Source: Tausonia pullulans
Lineage: Eukaryota; Basidiomycota; Tremellomycetes; Cystofilobasidiales; Mrakiaceae
Reading direction: 5' to 3'
Assembly: GCA_951802195.1 (NCBI GenBank)
Contig: OX637623.1
Coordinates: 434,001-498,000, forward strand
DNA length: 64,000 bases
The notes beneath the pieces are model-generated. The model searched no databases. It saw only the letters and a program-made list of their open reading frames with translations, and had not been told where the DNA came from. The position numbers and the translations under genes are program-made. The first letter of the stretch is position 1; every line of letters starts with the position of its first letter. Positions 1-12,182 of this stretch are shown in pieces.

Positions 1-2806
1 CTCGCAGCTGAAATAAAAGGTGTGTCAGGCTCTGGAAGGCGCTGGTGCTGAACAGCTCGGACGAACCGCATGTTCTTGAGCGGGAGGTGGCGATAGAATG
101 ACTCGACACCCTCTTTAACTCCATCCTGTCGGGTCGGAGCAAACTATGAACTGCTCTATCGAGGTGGAGCGCCATTTGGACTCACCTCGTTTTGGATTTC
201 CTCGCTCATCCTCTTCGCGGCCTGCTGAGCAGGCTCACTCGTGGCGAACCGGATCGCGTCAGCCAACTTCTCCACGGTGAGGCTCTTTGAGTGAATCCTG
301 TCCAAAGACGTGGGTCATTAGTCCACAGCGCTTCGTCAAGAACCAATGCTAATTCACGCTTGTGGGCCAGCTCCCGCCTTCTCTACCATCTCGCCCCAGA
401 AGGCCTGGTCGCCAAAGAAAGGACAGATGATCGTCGGCCGGCCGTGTAGGAGTCCGACTGGCACACCAAGCCAAATCTGTCGTCAACGATTCGTCTTCTC
501 ATCATTCAGACATGCGACTCACTCGCCGTCGTTCCCGCCCCACCATGGTGGCAAACCGCCGACACTTGCTTGAACAGCCAATCATGCGGCACATTCCCCA
601 AGATGAACACATCCTCCGGTACCTCAGCCCCTCCCAAGCCACCCCATCCGGCACTGACAAGCGCACGGACCCCACTTGCTCGGACGGCATCGAAAATCGT
701 CCGGGACATGGCTGCTGGGTCAGGGATGGGCACGGAACCGAAGCCAATGTAGATGGGGGGAGAGCCCGCGGCGAGGAAGCGGGATAGATCGGAGGGGGGT
801 TCGTAGCCTGTTGCTAGGTCTGGTTGATCGCGATTGGTCGATAAGAGGAACGATCAGAATGACAGTATTACTGACATCCATGCAATATAGCTCACCAAGG
901 AAGTAGAAGCCCACGATATCTGGAGAGTTCGCAGCGCTCTTCAGAACCTGTTCACCGTATTGCTTTTCTTTCCTCACCTGTTGTATTCTTCCAGTCCTTA
1001 GGCTTAGGGATCAAGCTCGGCGACCAGACGTACGTCCAGGGAATCTGACAGTCGTTTGCTTTCGGGTGAGCGAGCCCCCGACAAATCCCAGTCTTGCTAC
1101 CATCCTCACCTTCAGACGATCCACCACGGACGGACCTGACTGCCAAGTGAGCGGTTCCAGGCCAAGTGTCGCCGTCCGGAAGGCGTTCGTGATTCCCGCA
1201 AGGCCCTGCCATCTGAAGCGTCGAGTGAGTCAGTTTTGATCAACTCTTCATCGCACCATAAGCAAAGCCCACTGGAGCATCTCCGCAAGCGCGAATCTGG
1301 GGGAGTGGCAGTCAGATCTGGGGCGTCTCTACTCGTCCGGCCGATCAGACGCACGAAAGGTAGTTGGTGAGGCCATTTGGCGCGTTCGAAGACTCGATCT
1401 GCGTGAGACGGAATGGGTGGGTGGGTGTGCATCCTCACTGAAAACGGAATATGCACGCACATGGACGAGCGGGTGCGCAAATGCCGTTGTCGCTGACCAC
1501 GGCATCGTGAAGGTCAGCTGGAGTGGGAGACCCAGCGCCTCGGCGAGATGAATGTGTGCAAAGGCAGGAGGGTTGGAGATGAGGGCATCGATGGCGAAGG
1601 GCGTGCCTGTGACGGGGTCGGGCGAGTATGTCGCTTTGAAGCATCCTTCCATGCTGAGAGGATAAGGTGTGAGCGAGGGCAAGAGTGAACTACAGGATCA
1701 AGGCTCACATCTCGCTCAGCATCCGCCTTTTCTTTGGGATGTCGCCGTTAGTAAGAGAATCGAAGCCGGGGATCAGGCCAGGATCTGGGAAAGGTTCAAA
1801 GTCAGCAGCCTATTCAACACCTCAAAGGGGAAAAGGGCTTACTCTTGACCATGAAACTCATAAGCTCCTTCGGATCACCTCCGATGTCGAAGAACTCGAC
1901 CTTGCCCCTGGTTGATTCGCGAACAAAAGCAGCGAACTCTTTGTGCTGGATCAGGTCATGTTGAATCAGCGTAGAGATACCTCGGGCGGACGAGTTGAAC
2001 TTACAGTACCGAGGCGAACTCGGTGGCCGTCTGCTGTCAGAGCCAGAGCCAGAGCACTAGCAAGGAGCGCGTCAGCGGAGCTCGGGCGTTACATAATGAT
2101 GACGAGGGTCGACTCACAGGTACGGCTGGATGTCGCCTGCCACCAGAGAGGCATAAAACGTTGAGACACCTTCATTGACAGTCCTCTGTCTCCAACGAAG
2201 TGCTCACCGCGAGAACCAACGAGCATGAGGAGGATGTTCAAGGAAGGGACGTTCGAGATCCGTGGCTTCTCAACGTCGACCTCCAGCACGTTGGGCGCAT
2301 AATTGGCCGGCAAATCGCTGTATAGGACAATAGGTATCACTTAAGGCTCGTCACTAACAAGTGCATGATAAGGTCATGTGCATACGGAAGCTCTTTGCCG
2401 AGCGAGAGGTTGATGATGATGCGCCCGTCGGTCGTCAAGCGTGAATAGCTCGAGAGTCCAGGCCCAATGAGCTTGAACTTGGAGTAGTCGTCTAGCTGTG
2501 TTATTCAGCCAAGGGTTTTCCGAGAAGATGAAGGAAGCCATACGGACTGCCAGGCTCATCCGATGCGAGCTGACCAACGGTGATTTCGTGCTCATCATCG
2601 TCGTAAACGTCGGAGGTTGCCGAAACCCCTTCAACATGGGGTGGAATCGGAAGAGCTGTAGGTGATGTCTTCTGGGAAGGTGAATCGGAAGATGCCTGGG
2701 CCGCCTTGCGTTGAGAAGGCAGGGCGAAGGGCATGGAGAGGAGAATCGGCGTGGGAGGTGGTGGGAGAGAGGACGAAGTTAACGGCCTCGAAGCGGCTAA
2801 CCCCAT
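1..2806 (-). CDS. UDP-glucose:sterol glucosyltransferase, partial
   Basis: Multi-exon gene on the minus strand whose last exon runs off the left edge. It should transfer glucose from UDP-glucose to the 3-hydroxyl of ergosterol, making sterol glucosides at membranes. The C-terminal GT-B half shows [10 protein letters not shown], then [21 protein letters not shown] (about 513-720), the sugar-nucleotide signature of UGT80/Atg26 enzymes, followed by [20 protein letters not shown] (about 380-450). The N-terminal GT28-like half shows [20 protein letters not shown] (about 1495-1560), a sterol-glucosyltransferase hallmark, and [20 protein letters not shown] (about 2385-2440). About 100 residues precede it, and I see no PH or GRAM domain, so this is the short form rather than full Atg26. 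The outermost in-frame Met is at 2806; 2734 is an alternative start. Divergent from the next gene with about 260 bp between. Family is secure; the exact first exon is not. Confidence 0.88.
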
Positions 2807-3068
2807 TTGGGCCTTTCCTTGGAGCCCTCATTTCATGCGAAACGCGCCATGGGAGCATGGCCATCTTGAACGACCATCATCTCCCAGATTTTCTGCGCCA
2901 GATCTAGCTGCTGCGGTGGTCCCGGCAAACCTCGTGGATCCACGCGGCAGCCGTCGAACAGTCCCGTCCTTTGTTCCTCGACCTTCTCGAGCCCACTCTG
3001 AACCTTTCGATCCTCCCTTTGCTTCAATCTTCTGCCTAACCCCCTTTATCAGCTAGCTAATCTTCATC

Positions 3069-4692
3069 ATGTCTACCAGTTATTCTTCCTCTTCCACCGA
3101 CAAGACTGCCGCTGCCTCTAAGTCCGGCCCATCTACCAACACCGGCGTTGGCGCTACTGCTGCTGCCGCCCCCGTTCCGTGTTCGTCATTTTCCCGCGAG
3201 GGTTCTCATGAGACCCTCAAGCAGGTCCAGCAAGATGGTGAGATTCTATGCGATGTTTCTCCGACCGAGGTCGCCCTGGATGGCTGCGTAAATGATGGCT
3301 TGACCATGCGCGGCCGTTCGTCCTTCATGATCTCCTCCCCCTCCAGCCGCCTTCGCTCCCCAGACGGACCTCGGTGTCCATGGCAAAGTCGGCATGGGCG
3401 AGCGCGAGCCCAAGGATGACGAAATTCCCAAAGATGTCAGGCCTTTCCGGGGCACACTTGAGTCTGGGACTATTTACTTTTTCTACAGGCCCAAGGTCGA
3501 ACAGTCAGTCGCCACCCCTCCTCGCCCACGTTTCTGGAACCCACCAGGCTGATCTCGAAATTTTCGGTCACTTAGAGAATTCCCTCACGATCTAACTGAT
3601 GTCCAGGGGCAAGTCCAGACTGGGTCGAGGGAGAGCTCTCATTGATCCACCCCTGAATTGATGGCGTTCACCCATCCCAGCTTCTTCATGCTCCTGCTGC
3701 CGGGTCCCAGTTCGAAGGGTAAGACGCAGAGTTTCCGTATGATCAGGATTGGCAAGAAGAGACTCCCCGAAGACGATGAACACGGCAAGCACGAGGCGCT
3801 TTGGGGGGTCATCGAGTCAGTCGGCGACGATCTCGATCTGCTCCGCGCTAGTCTGAAGGCCTTCGAGTACGAGACGAAGACTCAAGGTGATTCCCGAGCC
3901 CTCGTGAGGACCTGAATGAACTTCAAATGCTGACCACAAATGCCTCCTTCCAGGTCACCGTCACCAGCCTGCGGCTCGCCCTGCCGGACGAGGTGAGGTC
4001 GCTCGCCTGTGCACGTCGTTGCTAAAGCGCTAGGCCGACTTTACTTGTCTCTCTTTAGGTCACTACACTCTTCATAGCCCTCTCTTTGGCCCTAAAGTCA
4101 AGCCCATCGAGCGCGCCGACATCAATGCGACCCGTGACTTTCCCGTTCATCTGCAGTACGCCCTCTCAGCCCCCAACGAGCCCGGTGACGTCCAGGAGGT
4201 TCTGAAATCAACGAGGAGGGTGGATTCATCGTTCAAATAAGTAAATAGAGACAAGGCCTTTTCAAACTGAGCGAGACTCATTCGCAACGTCATCAGAAAA
4301 CCCCGCGAGCGCGTTGCCTTTTGCCGCTGGGCCTGCCGCCTTTCAGATTCCCCTTGCGAAACAGCCCAAGGTACAGCGAGTACCTCAGACCTTTTAAATC
4401 TTGACTGACGTCTCTTAACCTCCTCTAGTTCCCTCCTCGACTTGCTAAATACTTCACCTCGCGCTTCATCGCCCCGAATCCACCCCAGCTGCTCAATTAT
4501 CCGGGCGCTGAGCTTCTTTTCATTTCGGCCCACGCCTCGCTTACGGACAACGCTCAGGACGAAGCTCAGCACCCGGCCGAAGAAGAGCGTGCTCATCTCG
4601 GGAGGAAGGAGGTCCTCGCACAAGTTGACAAGGAGCTGGGCATTCGCCGCGATGAATTCAAGGTTGGGGCACTCTTCGGCGAGTGGGCGTGA
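3069..4692 (+). CDS. conserved fungal protein of unknown function
   Basis: At least five exons. The N terminus is Ser/Thr/Ala-rich low complexity (from ATG 3069). The second exon enters at the CCGCC after cctccag near 3345 and carries a conserved-looking block that includes RPFRGTLESGTIYFFYRPKV. Later blocks are GKKRLPEDDEHGKHEALWGV, an LLDYPGAEL-type segment near 4480-4510 read as LLNYPGAELLFISAHASLTD, and the C terminus GIRRDEFKVGALFGEWA before TGA 4690-4692. It looks like a soluble cytosolic protein: there is no signal peptide or membrane segment. I recognise the pattern as a conserved fungal protein but know no assigned biochemical function. The joins around 3510-3670 are unresolved by eye; one candidate join runs into a stop, so a short exon or unusual splice site may lie there. 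Confidence 0.65.
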
Positions 4693-4860
4693 ACACGAAG
4701 GGGCATTAGTTGCGAGTATCTGCTTGCTTGCCGCTGTAGTCTTATTGAATGCAAGGGTCTTACTTTCAACCAGCTATCGCACCAGACCTTGAAGATAGGG
4801 ACATGAGAGAGAGGGAAATGCATGTCATGTCAAGCGGGAAAGGAGCAAAAGAGCGTGAAG

Positions 4861-7154
4861 TTAGTCAGCTATCTCCTTCTCCTCCTCCTCTTCCTCCTGC
4901 CAATCCTCCAGTTCGTCGCACCATCCGCTGCAAGAAGACGACAGACGTCAGCTTGGAGAGATACTCGTTTCCAAAAAGCGAGAGTCACACCTACAAGAGT
5001 CCCGGCTCGCAGCCAAGTGACTTCAGCATTCTCCCCATCGTCCACCTCGACGTTGGGGCTTCATCGTCCTCCTGCTCACCCTCGAGTTCCTCCCCCTCCA
5101 GCCCAACCATATCCGTCGATTCCTCCTGTTCGTAACCCGCCGCCTTTTGCTCCGTCTCTCTCTCAAGACGCATAGCGATGCGGTCGTTCGCGTCCAAGAG
5201 CACCTCGCGGATGTAGCTCGGCAATCTACGTGAAAGCGACGACGATGAGTAGGACTGAGGCTTGAGGCGACGGCACCGAGTGAGGAAGGTCGTTGAAGAG
5301 GGGAGGTCAGACCCAGAGGAGGATGAGAGATCTTCGTCGTCGCCTTCGACTCGGTCTGGGGTCGACGAGGCAGGGAAGGATGAGAAACTCCGTCGGCGTG
5401 GTACAAAGGATTCGTTAAAGTAGGAGGAGAAGTGATCTGCTGATCCGCATGGCGGTGGCGGCGAGGGCAGAGAGATGGAGGAAGAAGAGGGAAAGGGGTC
5501 GTCCGAGGAAGCGGGGTCACGCCAGCCGAACTGCTCCCATATGAGCTGCGCTCTATCAGTCAAAATCATGGTCAGCCTGGTCCACGAGAGCAAGGGAGAG
5601 CGAAGACTGACATCTCCTGCCCAGCGCGCTTCCACTTCTTTACCAGCAACCTCATCCGGCTCTCCTCTGTCTGGCCTTCAGCCGTCAGGAGGCTAGCAGC
5701 TTGCTTGAATGTCTGAACTCGCCGCTCGAGCTCAGCAATCTCTCTCGCGCTCATCCTGGTGTTGAGGCCGGGCGAGTCAGACGCCACGTGCCGCTGCAGT
5801 TGCTGCTGAAGAGGAGGCTTGAAAGGAGCGGAAAGAGGGCGCAACTTGCGAGGCTTGCCCGCCGGGGCCTGGTGGTCAGGTATATGGGGAGGAAGCGGAG
5901 AAGACGAGCGAGAGGAGGAGAGAGTCGAAGGAGAGAGTCGAAGGAGAGGTGCAGGGGCGATGAAGAGCGGCTGGAAAGTGGACGGTCGTCGAGCTCGCGG
6001 CTTTATCCCGGGTCCGAGCGAGGAGATCTCACTCGATGAGCTTGGCGGAGTGAGCCGCGTTGAGAGGCGCGAGTTAGAGCTCGTAGATGTAGGAGGGCTG
6101 GAGCGAGCGGAGATCTGAAGAGGACGAAAGGGGGCTTTAAGCCTCTTGATGGCGGCCTCGCGAGGCGCCTGGAGTGCAAGACAGGACTAATCAGTTTGAC
6201 GCATTAGAAAAGCTCCTGCGAGCTATGGAAACCCACTAGAGATGGATTCCGGAGCGGACGCTTGCGAACCGGGATATCAAGCCTCGAAAGTCCTGTGGGG
6301 GACGAAGGGGTGGTGGGAGAGCTGGGCAAAGGGCTGGGGCTCTCTGAGTGACAATGGCGGTCGAGAGGAGATGAGGGCGGCTGGGTGAAAGTGACCAAAG
6401 GCGGAGAGGAGGCAGATATGGCAAGGGGAAAAGGTGGATTCTCCAAGGGTTGCGGGCTTGAGTATTGCTGCTGTAATGTGGGAGCAAGGCTCCCATCGTA
6501 CGCTGTGCTACAAGAAGCTGGTAGATTATCAGAGGTGTTGGACCAACAAGCAGACAGAGAGGTCGCGGCCTGCAGAGGTAGAACCGGAGGTCAGACATGA
6601 GCTAGCCCCAAGGATAAGACAGAAGCGACTACAACACGTACAGTATCCTCATTCGCGAGTTCAACCTCGAGCCCTCTCGTCTCCGTCAACTCTCTTGGAG
6701 GCACCGGGCCTTCATAGATGGGCACAGTCAGAGGGGAAGTCGTCGAAGAGCCACCCGCGCGAGAAGCAAGTGGTCGGCCGGGTGTATGCGCCTCCACATG
6801 AGTCGGATGCAATTGAGAACGCCCGAGAGGAGCAGTGTGCAACTCCAGGGTGGGGTGAGATCTGTTGAGGCGCGGCAAGATTGCTACCTCCGGTAGGATC
6901 TCGGGCACAACGAGACGAGGAGCGTCGATGCATGCTGCACTTCCTGTCGAAGTCCGCAGCTGGCAAGACGTCGCACGCTTGACGGTTCGATGATGGGCCT
7001 GCTGAGGAACATATGTCAGACTGTGGAGATTACTGATGTCTCGGGGCAAGGGAAGAGAGGCCGACCCAGCCGACGTGAACGTGGCTGGGCGAAGCCGCCG
7101 TAGTCGCAGGCTGGGACGATCGGCGTTGGATGATCTAAAGATACAGGCGCGCAA
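4861..7154 (-). CDS. Mei5/Sfr1-like recombination accessory protein
   Basis: Minus-strand, several exons. The C-terminal core is a coiled-coil segment (REIAELERRVQTFKQAASLL), then RLLVKKWKRAGQEI spliced to AQLIWEQFGW. This matches the Mei5/Sfr1 (Dds20) consensus of a leucine-rich coiled coil followed by a KWR..-type helix. In yeasts Sfr1 binds Swi5 and the dimer stabilises Rad51/Dmc1 filaments in the nucleus. Upstream are Ser/Pro-rich disordered stretches with short basic motifs (KRLKAPFRPL near 6130, RKLRPLSAPFKPPL near 5820) like the DNA-binding repeats of Sfr1. The last exon (about 4861-4925) comes after an intron starting gtaggt and ends in a run of Glu before TAA 4861-4863. The 5' end is uncertain: an open exon reaches 7154 and the true start may lie inside it or upstream. 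EXO1, another recombination enzyme, lies 8 kb away, probably by chance. Confidence 0.6.
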
Positions 7155-7671
7155 CGGGAATATCTCGCTATCAGTTATTGTGAGGGCAAGGATAACTGCC
7201 GTGACGGACAGTAGTGGCCGGTGGCGGCATTAATCTCGTCGGGAGGAGGAGGAGGTCGTCGCCAGTAGGAGGGCTAACAGCAGGAGCCGGCGGAGAACGC
7301 GCGGAAGGTTGGTGGGACCGCGGAAGGCCTCGACTGCGTTCAGTTCAGAAACATCTAGGCTCCCGTCGATCCCGCGCCTCAATGGGATCTCGAACTTTTA
7401 TGAGACAGTGCTTGTTTCTGTGCGTTACTACCACCAAGAGACGTAGATCTTCTATATTGGAACCGAAGCACGATCGCCGCCTTTCACGGGTTTAACCAGG
7501 TCTGGTCTCGGTGACTGATCGCTCGGTCCGGGACGATAGGGCTAGGTCACTCCAAAACGCGGTCTCTCGCCTGTCATAGAGGCCCAGCCCAAATCCTTAT
7601 CCTACCTTCTTCTCTACAGACCACGACACTCTCGCCTCTCGTCCTCATCCAGATTCAAGTCCTCTGGTATC

Positions 7672-9158
7672 ATGCACTTGGTGCTTGCTCGCCGCACCCG
7701 CCTCGCCAAGATGTCGCTCTCCCTCGTCTCTTTCATCCTCTCAATCCTCTTCCTCTCTCAGCAACTCGTCGAATGTGTCGTTTCTGCCCACACTTCTACC
7801 CTCGCTGCTTCTTCTGACGCTGCGAGCGCGGCCGGGAACGTCGACTCGATCCGGGCCAGAATAATGGCCGCCACCGACGGCGATCCCTCCCTCCTCGCCT
7901 TCTCCCGCATCTATATCATCAACCTCAAGAAAAGGGCGGATCGACGCAAGCACATGCTTTCCCTCGCAGAGGCTCTGGACGTCGAGTTCGAGTTTGTTGA
8001 GGCCACGACGACGACGGACCCAGTCGTCGACTTCATCCTCGACCGCCTCATCGACGAGCAAGTCGATGCGACCGCTCGCTCGATCCCCCCTTATGACTTG
8101 CCCGAGGATCGCAGCTGGCCTGGCCAGACGACCTGGTGAGATGCGTTCCTGTAGTGGCAAGGGCCAGAGGCAAACGACTGAAGGTCACATCGGTGCGCGC
8201 TTTGCTAATGATCTCTCTCCTTCCTCCTCTCTCCAGGCGCCAGTACGCCCTGAACTCGCTCGATGACCAGTCTGTCCTCCCCCCTAGCCGGACACCTGAG
8301 GAGCGCTCCAGACTCCCCGACCTCATCTTCCCGGCTGCGCACTTTGGTCACTACTCGACAATCGATCCGAAGGGACCTGTCGCTTGCTTCCTCTCCCATC
8401 TCCGCGCTCAACGACTCATGATCGATCGGAACGAGACTTCGGCGCTCTTCCTGGAGGACGATGTCGATGTCGAGTTCGACGTGAGAACTATCTCCCTTAA
8501 CATTTGTCTCGCCTCGTGTACTGATCTCGTCCGCTGTTCCTCCTCAGCTGATGGACCGGTGGCGGTCCATGGCTCGCGCTCTCTGGGAGCGGCCAACCGG
8601 CTGGGACATGACGTACCTCGGCTACTCGTGGTCGGATGAGCTCGGTATGAAACCGACGTTCCATCCGTATCTCCGACCGACAAACACACCGGCGGGAACG
8701 CATGCCTATGCTTTCTCCCACCGAGGCGTCCGGAGGATGTACGCCGATCTCACGGACTCGGGTTCGCTCTTCTCCCGTCCGATCGATGTCAGTATCCCTA
8801 TCTTCGCCTCGTCTAGTTAGGGTAGAGTGCTGACAGAAAGTACGGTCACAGCACGACATGCCGTTCGTCGCGCGCTCCGAGGGCTTCCTGTCGTATACAG
8901 CAGTTCCTCCCCTGGTGGTCCCAGGCGTCAACTGGCTCGGCACAGACGTCGGAGGAGTCGGTGGGAACTCGTGGGGTGGAGTAAGTCTCTACAGCAGCTG
9001 AGAACAAACTGAGCGAGAGACACTGACAAACTTTCCCCCTCACATAGCTTCTCGGCGACTCGACGCTCCGTCGGATCTGGCAGAGCGAGGGGAAGGTGGT
9101 GCCACCGAAAGAGGAGGAGGAGGTGCTGAGCATGCTGGCTGTCCAGCGGGGTTTCTGA
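7672..9158 (+). CDS. GT25-family glycosyltransferase, secretory
   Basis: Four or more exons from ATG 7672. Residues 1-35 are basic then hydrophobic (LSLVSFILSILFLSQQLVEC), a signal peptide or type II anchor, which places the enzyme in the ER/Golgi lumen. The domain begins with IYIINLKKRADRRKHM, the start motif of glycosyltransferase family 25 (bacterial LPS glycosyltransferases and animal collagen galactosyltransferases). It continues with GPVACFLSHLRAQRLMIDRN and ALFLEDDVDVEFD, the conserved EDD metal/nucleotide-sugar motif, then MTYLGYSW. The first intron splits a TGG codon so that GQTTW joins RQYALNSLDD. The protein ends LSMLAVQRGF with TGA 9156-9158. Acceptor and sugar cannot be told from sequence; cell-wall or secreted-protein decoration is an inference. 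Confidence 0.85.
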
Positions 9159-9686
9159 GGAAGAAAGCCCTTATGATTCTGTGGATCCATAAACGACCTA
9201 TCATGATATTTCCTGTTCCAGAAAGGCGAGTGCGCGCCCTGGTGTATGGAAGAGACCTGGGGTGTTCATATTCTTCTCCTTCGAACTTCGTCCGCCCATA
9301 GGACGCTTTCACCCAACTGAAATGGGTCCGAAGTAGCGGGAGGATCAACTCGGGCCTGTGGACTCCTCTGAGTTGAGATGATGCACGCGTCATGAGGGTC
9401 GCTGTTGTTCTTTGAGAAGAAGGAGAAGTCAGGCAACTATGCATGCGCAACTGTGCATGCGACATCCGGGAAAGAGAAGAAGGAGGCCGAAGGCCGAAGA
9501 GAGAACCGCGAGACATGAGATGAAACGACGGAGCAAGCGAGAGGCGTTACTGGGAATGCCCGCGGGCGACCAAGGCTTGCTCGTCAGTCAGTCAGTCGCC
9601 TCGCCTTCTCGCCCTTTGAATCACTCCAGAGGCAGGGAGACGGATGAACTTTCCTTCCCAACCAGCACCTTCTCCTCGTAATTGTC
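9159..9686. other. intergenic, 3' region of GT25 gene and upstream of next gene
   Basis: No convincing gene. Short open stretches on both strands lack conserved motifs. Near 9430-9470 there is a small ATGCATGCGCAACTGTGCATGC quasi-palindromic patch. The sequence just before 9687 is pyrimidine-rich, as expected for a 5' leader. Confidence 0.5.
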
Positions 9687-11819
9687 ATGCCCGACTTCAA
9701 GCCTCCGCTCTCCTCATCCACCACCGTCCGCCTCCCTTCGACGGCTGTGCAGGTCACCGTCACTTTCCAGCTCGAGGCGTCGTCGATCCAGACGGCCGCG
9801 GACGGCGGTCCCACGTATCAGGTCTGGACCGACCTCCTCTCAACCTTGCGCGAGTGGCGGGCCATCGACTTTGTAGAACAGGAAAACAGCGAGGCGACTG
9901 CTCTTAACGGACAGGACGATGACGGCAGAGACGACAGCGACGACGATGACGTCGCCTCCTGGCCGGTGGTGCCCACCTCTTTCGAATCGCCTTCCCTTGT
10001 TCCCACTCGGCGCCCGCTCGTCGCGAGGATATCTGTCAGTCTCACAGACGAGACGCACCAGGCGCTCGAGGGAAAGTACGGCTTCACATACAGGGCCCTC
10101 CATCCGGATGGAGGAGTCGAATGGCTGGGGTCCGACGGGAGCAAGTGAGTTCTTGTGGTCCTTCGTCTCTCATTCGTCCTTGTCACCATCGCACCGTCGT
10201 CGTCGCGCTTCTCTTTCCCCGCCCTCCTTCAAACGGGTCTTTGCTAAGTCTCCTCAAGCACATGACTGATGATTGCCCCGCTTTCCATCTCTCCCCGTTC
10301 TCTTTCCTCTCATCCTCCAGCGGTGTCGTGTCGGTCATGTCCGGCGAGAAAGAAGGGTGGACGCGCAACGGCTCCGAGAAGGAGACCAGCAGCCTGACGT
10401 GGACCGGTCATAACGAGGAAGTCGCGAGCAGCCTGGGAGAAGGGTGGACGGGCTTTGGCGTATCTCTTGACGAGTGAGTGAAGCCCAGGTCTCTCTTTGG
10501 TTGACGGGACACATCCATCTCATCTCGCCTGTCAACTTGCACGCGCAGGGACGATGCCCCAACGGGCCACCTCCTCCCCGCCCCATTGACTGTTCCTCTC
10601 GTCCTGGCCTACATCCACGCCTCGGTCAACTCTCCACCCTTTGCGTCTTTCTCAAACTACCCCCAGGTCATTGCAGCGGACCCGCCGGCCTCGTATCTCT
10701 CTGCCGGCCCTGGGTCGAATCTCATTCTCAAGCACACCGTCGCCGAGTCCGACCCGTCTGCCCGGCTTATCGAGATCCAGAAGCGGCAGAAGAAGGCTGG
10801 CAAGGCGCTCTTCGTTCGAGATGGCCTCGCTATCTTCCCTCTCGCTGGTGGCACCGCTGTTTGGTCTTCAGCCAAAGGACTCTTCATCGTTTACTCCTCT
10901 CTAGATTCCGCGTCGGTTGTCCCCATCCCCCTCAAGATCCCCCGGTCTCTTCTGGTTAATCGCTCCAAATCGGCCCAGGGCACTGCTGTCCTTGCACACG
11001 ACACTTCTTCCATCGTCCGCGTCGATCCCGGGCAGGGCATTCTCCTTGCCCAGTCGCCCAAGCTTTCCAAGCTCTCGGTTGTCTCTCTCTACTCCACCCT
11101 TCCTGACTCGGCGCTCCTCATCGGCCCTCTCGTTCCAGCCAGCTCGTCTGGCGTCGACTCTTTCGAGGCGAAGGAGACGACTGGAACGTCGAGCAGCAGC
11201 AACAGTATCTCTCCTATCGAGGATGCGCTCTCTGAGGAGGAACAGGACGACAAGGACAGCGTTGTCGTCGAAGAAGCTCAGAGCACGTTCAAGGCATTCA
11301 GGACGCTTCTCTCCGACATTTGGTACGCAATCCTCCGGATCCTCGGTTTTGACAACACCGTTGAGTTGGACTGTGACCAGCAGAAGATTGATGAGGTTTC
11401 GGTGAGCTATATGGTGATTTTGAGGGCTTCAGCGCTGGCTAATCGTGGGTCGTTGTCACTACAAACAGACTGAAACCACCCCGCTCCTCTCGTCCATTTT
11501 GACCACATTGGCCTCGCCCATCAAGTCGTCGATAAGGGGATCCACCGCCGCTGCCGCCACCTTCCTCGCCCCGCGTCCGCCCATCTCGCTCGTTCTTACT
11601 GGCAGCGAAGAGACGGCCGCGCTCCGCTTCAAGGGCCGGCCCGCAACGGCGACGGCGGCCTCGGATTGGAAGACGCTCTCGGTCGTTGGCGAGCCCGAGG
11701 AGCTCAACGGTGATGGAAGCTGGTGGAAGATAATCATCGGCCTTGCGGAGGATGGCGCGGCGGATGCCGGGGAGCCCGTCGACTGGGAAGTTCAGGTGGT
11801 CGAGGACAGCAGCGGCTGA
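9687..11819 (+). CDS. protein of unknown function
   Basis: About four to five exons. Exon 1 (from ATG 9687) ends in DGSN; the next begins GVVSVMSGEKEGWTRNGSEK near 10321. The large exon (about 10605-11402) reads through LAYIHASVNSPPFASFSNYP, then SAGPGSNLILKH and LSKLSVVSLYSTLPDSALLI, and ends in the segment FRTLLSDIWYAILRILGFDN. The last exon starts near 11469 and ends at TGA 11817-11819. An acidic insert (DDDGRDDSDDDD) lies at about residues 75-85, and a second acidic patch lies near 11230-11270. The beta-rich, soluble look and the WTGHNEE/GWTGFGVSLDE repeats suggest a sugar-binding or hydrolase-like beta fold, but I could not match it to a family. Coding potential is strong because reading frame survives three clean introns. 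Confidence 0.7.
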
Positions 11820-12182
11820 TTACGTTTGAGCGGGCATAATCGATGTTTTCTCTCTTACTTTCCACACATTACATCTCCTGCATGCTTCTTGCCCCTCAAA
11901 CGTTTCATGCTTCATCTTTCCGTGTCCCAACCATGACGCTCCCATGTCCACCGCGCTACGCACAGGGGGGGATCATGATTGCGGCACATGGCATTTCGAC
12001 ATACGTCACCGCGGGGTGATCTCGTGGGCAAGACTCGGCACCCCACCTCTCGCGCCCTCGCGTCTTCACAGGGAAAGGCTCAAAAGGGGCTGGCGGCCCT
12101 CAGCTCGCTTCTCTCCAACCAACCATCATCCACCCACCCCTCTCCACCCACCGCTTCCACCCAAAGTCCATCCTTGCCCATT
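11820..12182. other. intergenic, Pmp3 gene upstream region
   Basis: No gene seen. The last 80 bases before ATG 12183 are a CA/CT-rich leader (runs of ccaccca/ctccacc), typical of fungal core promoters and 5' UTRs. Confidence 0.5.
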
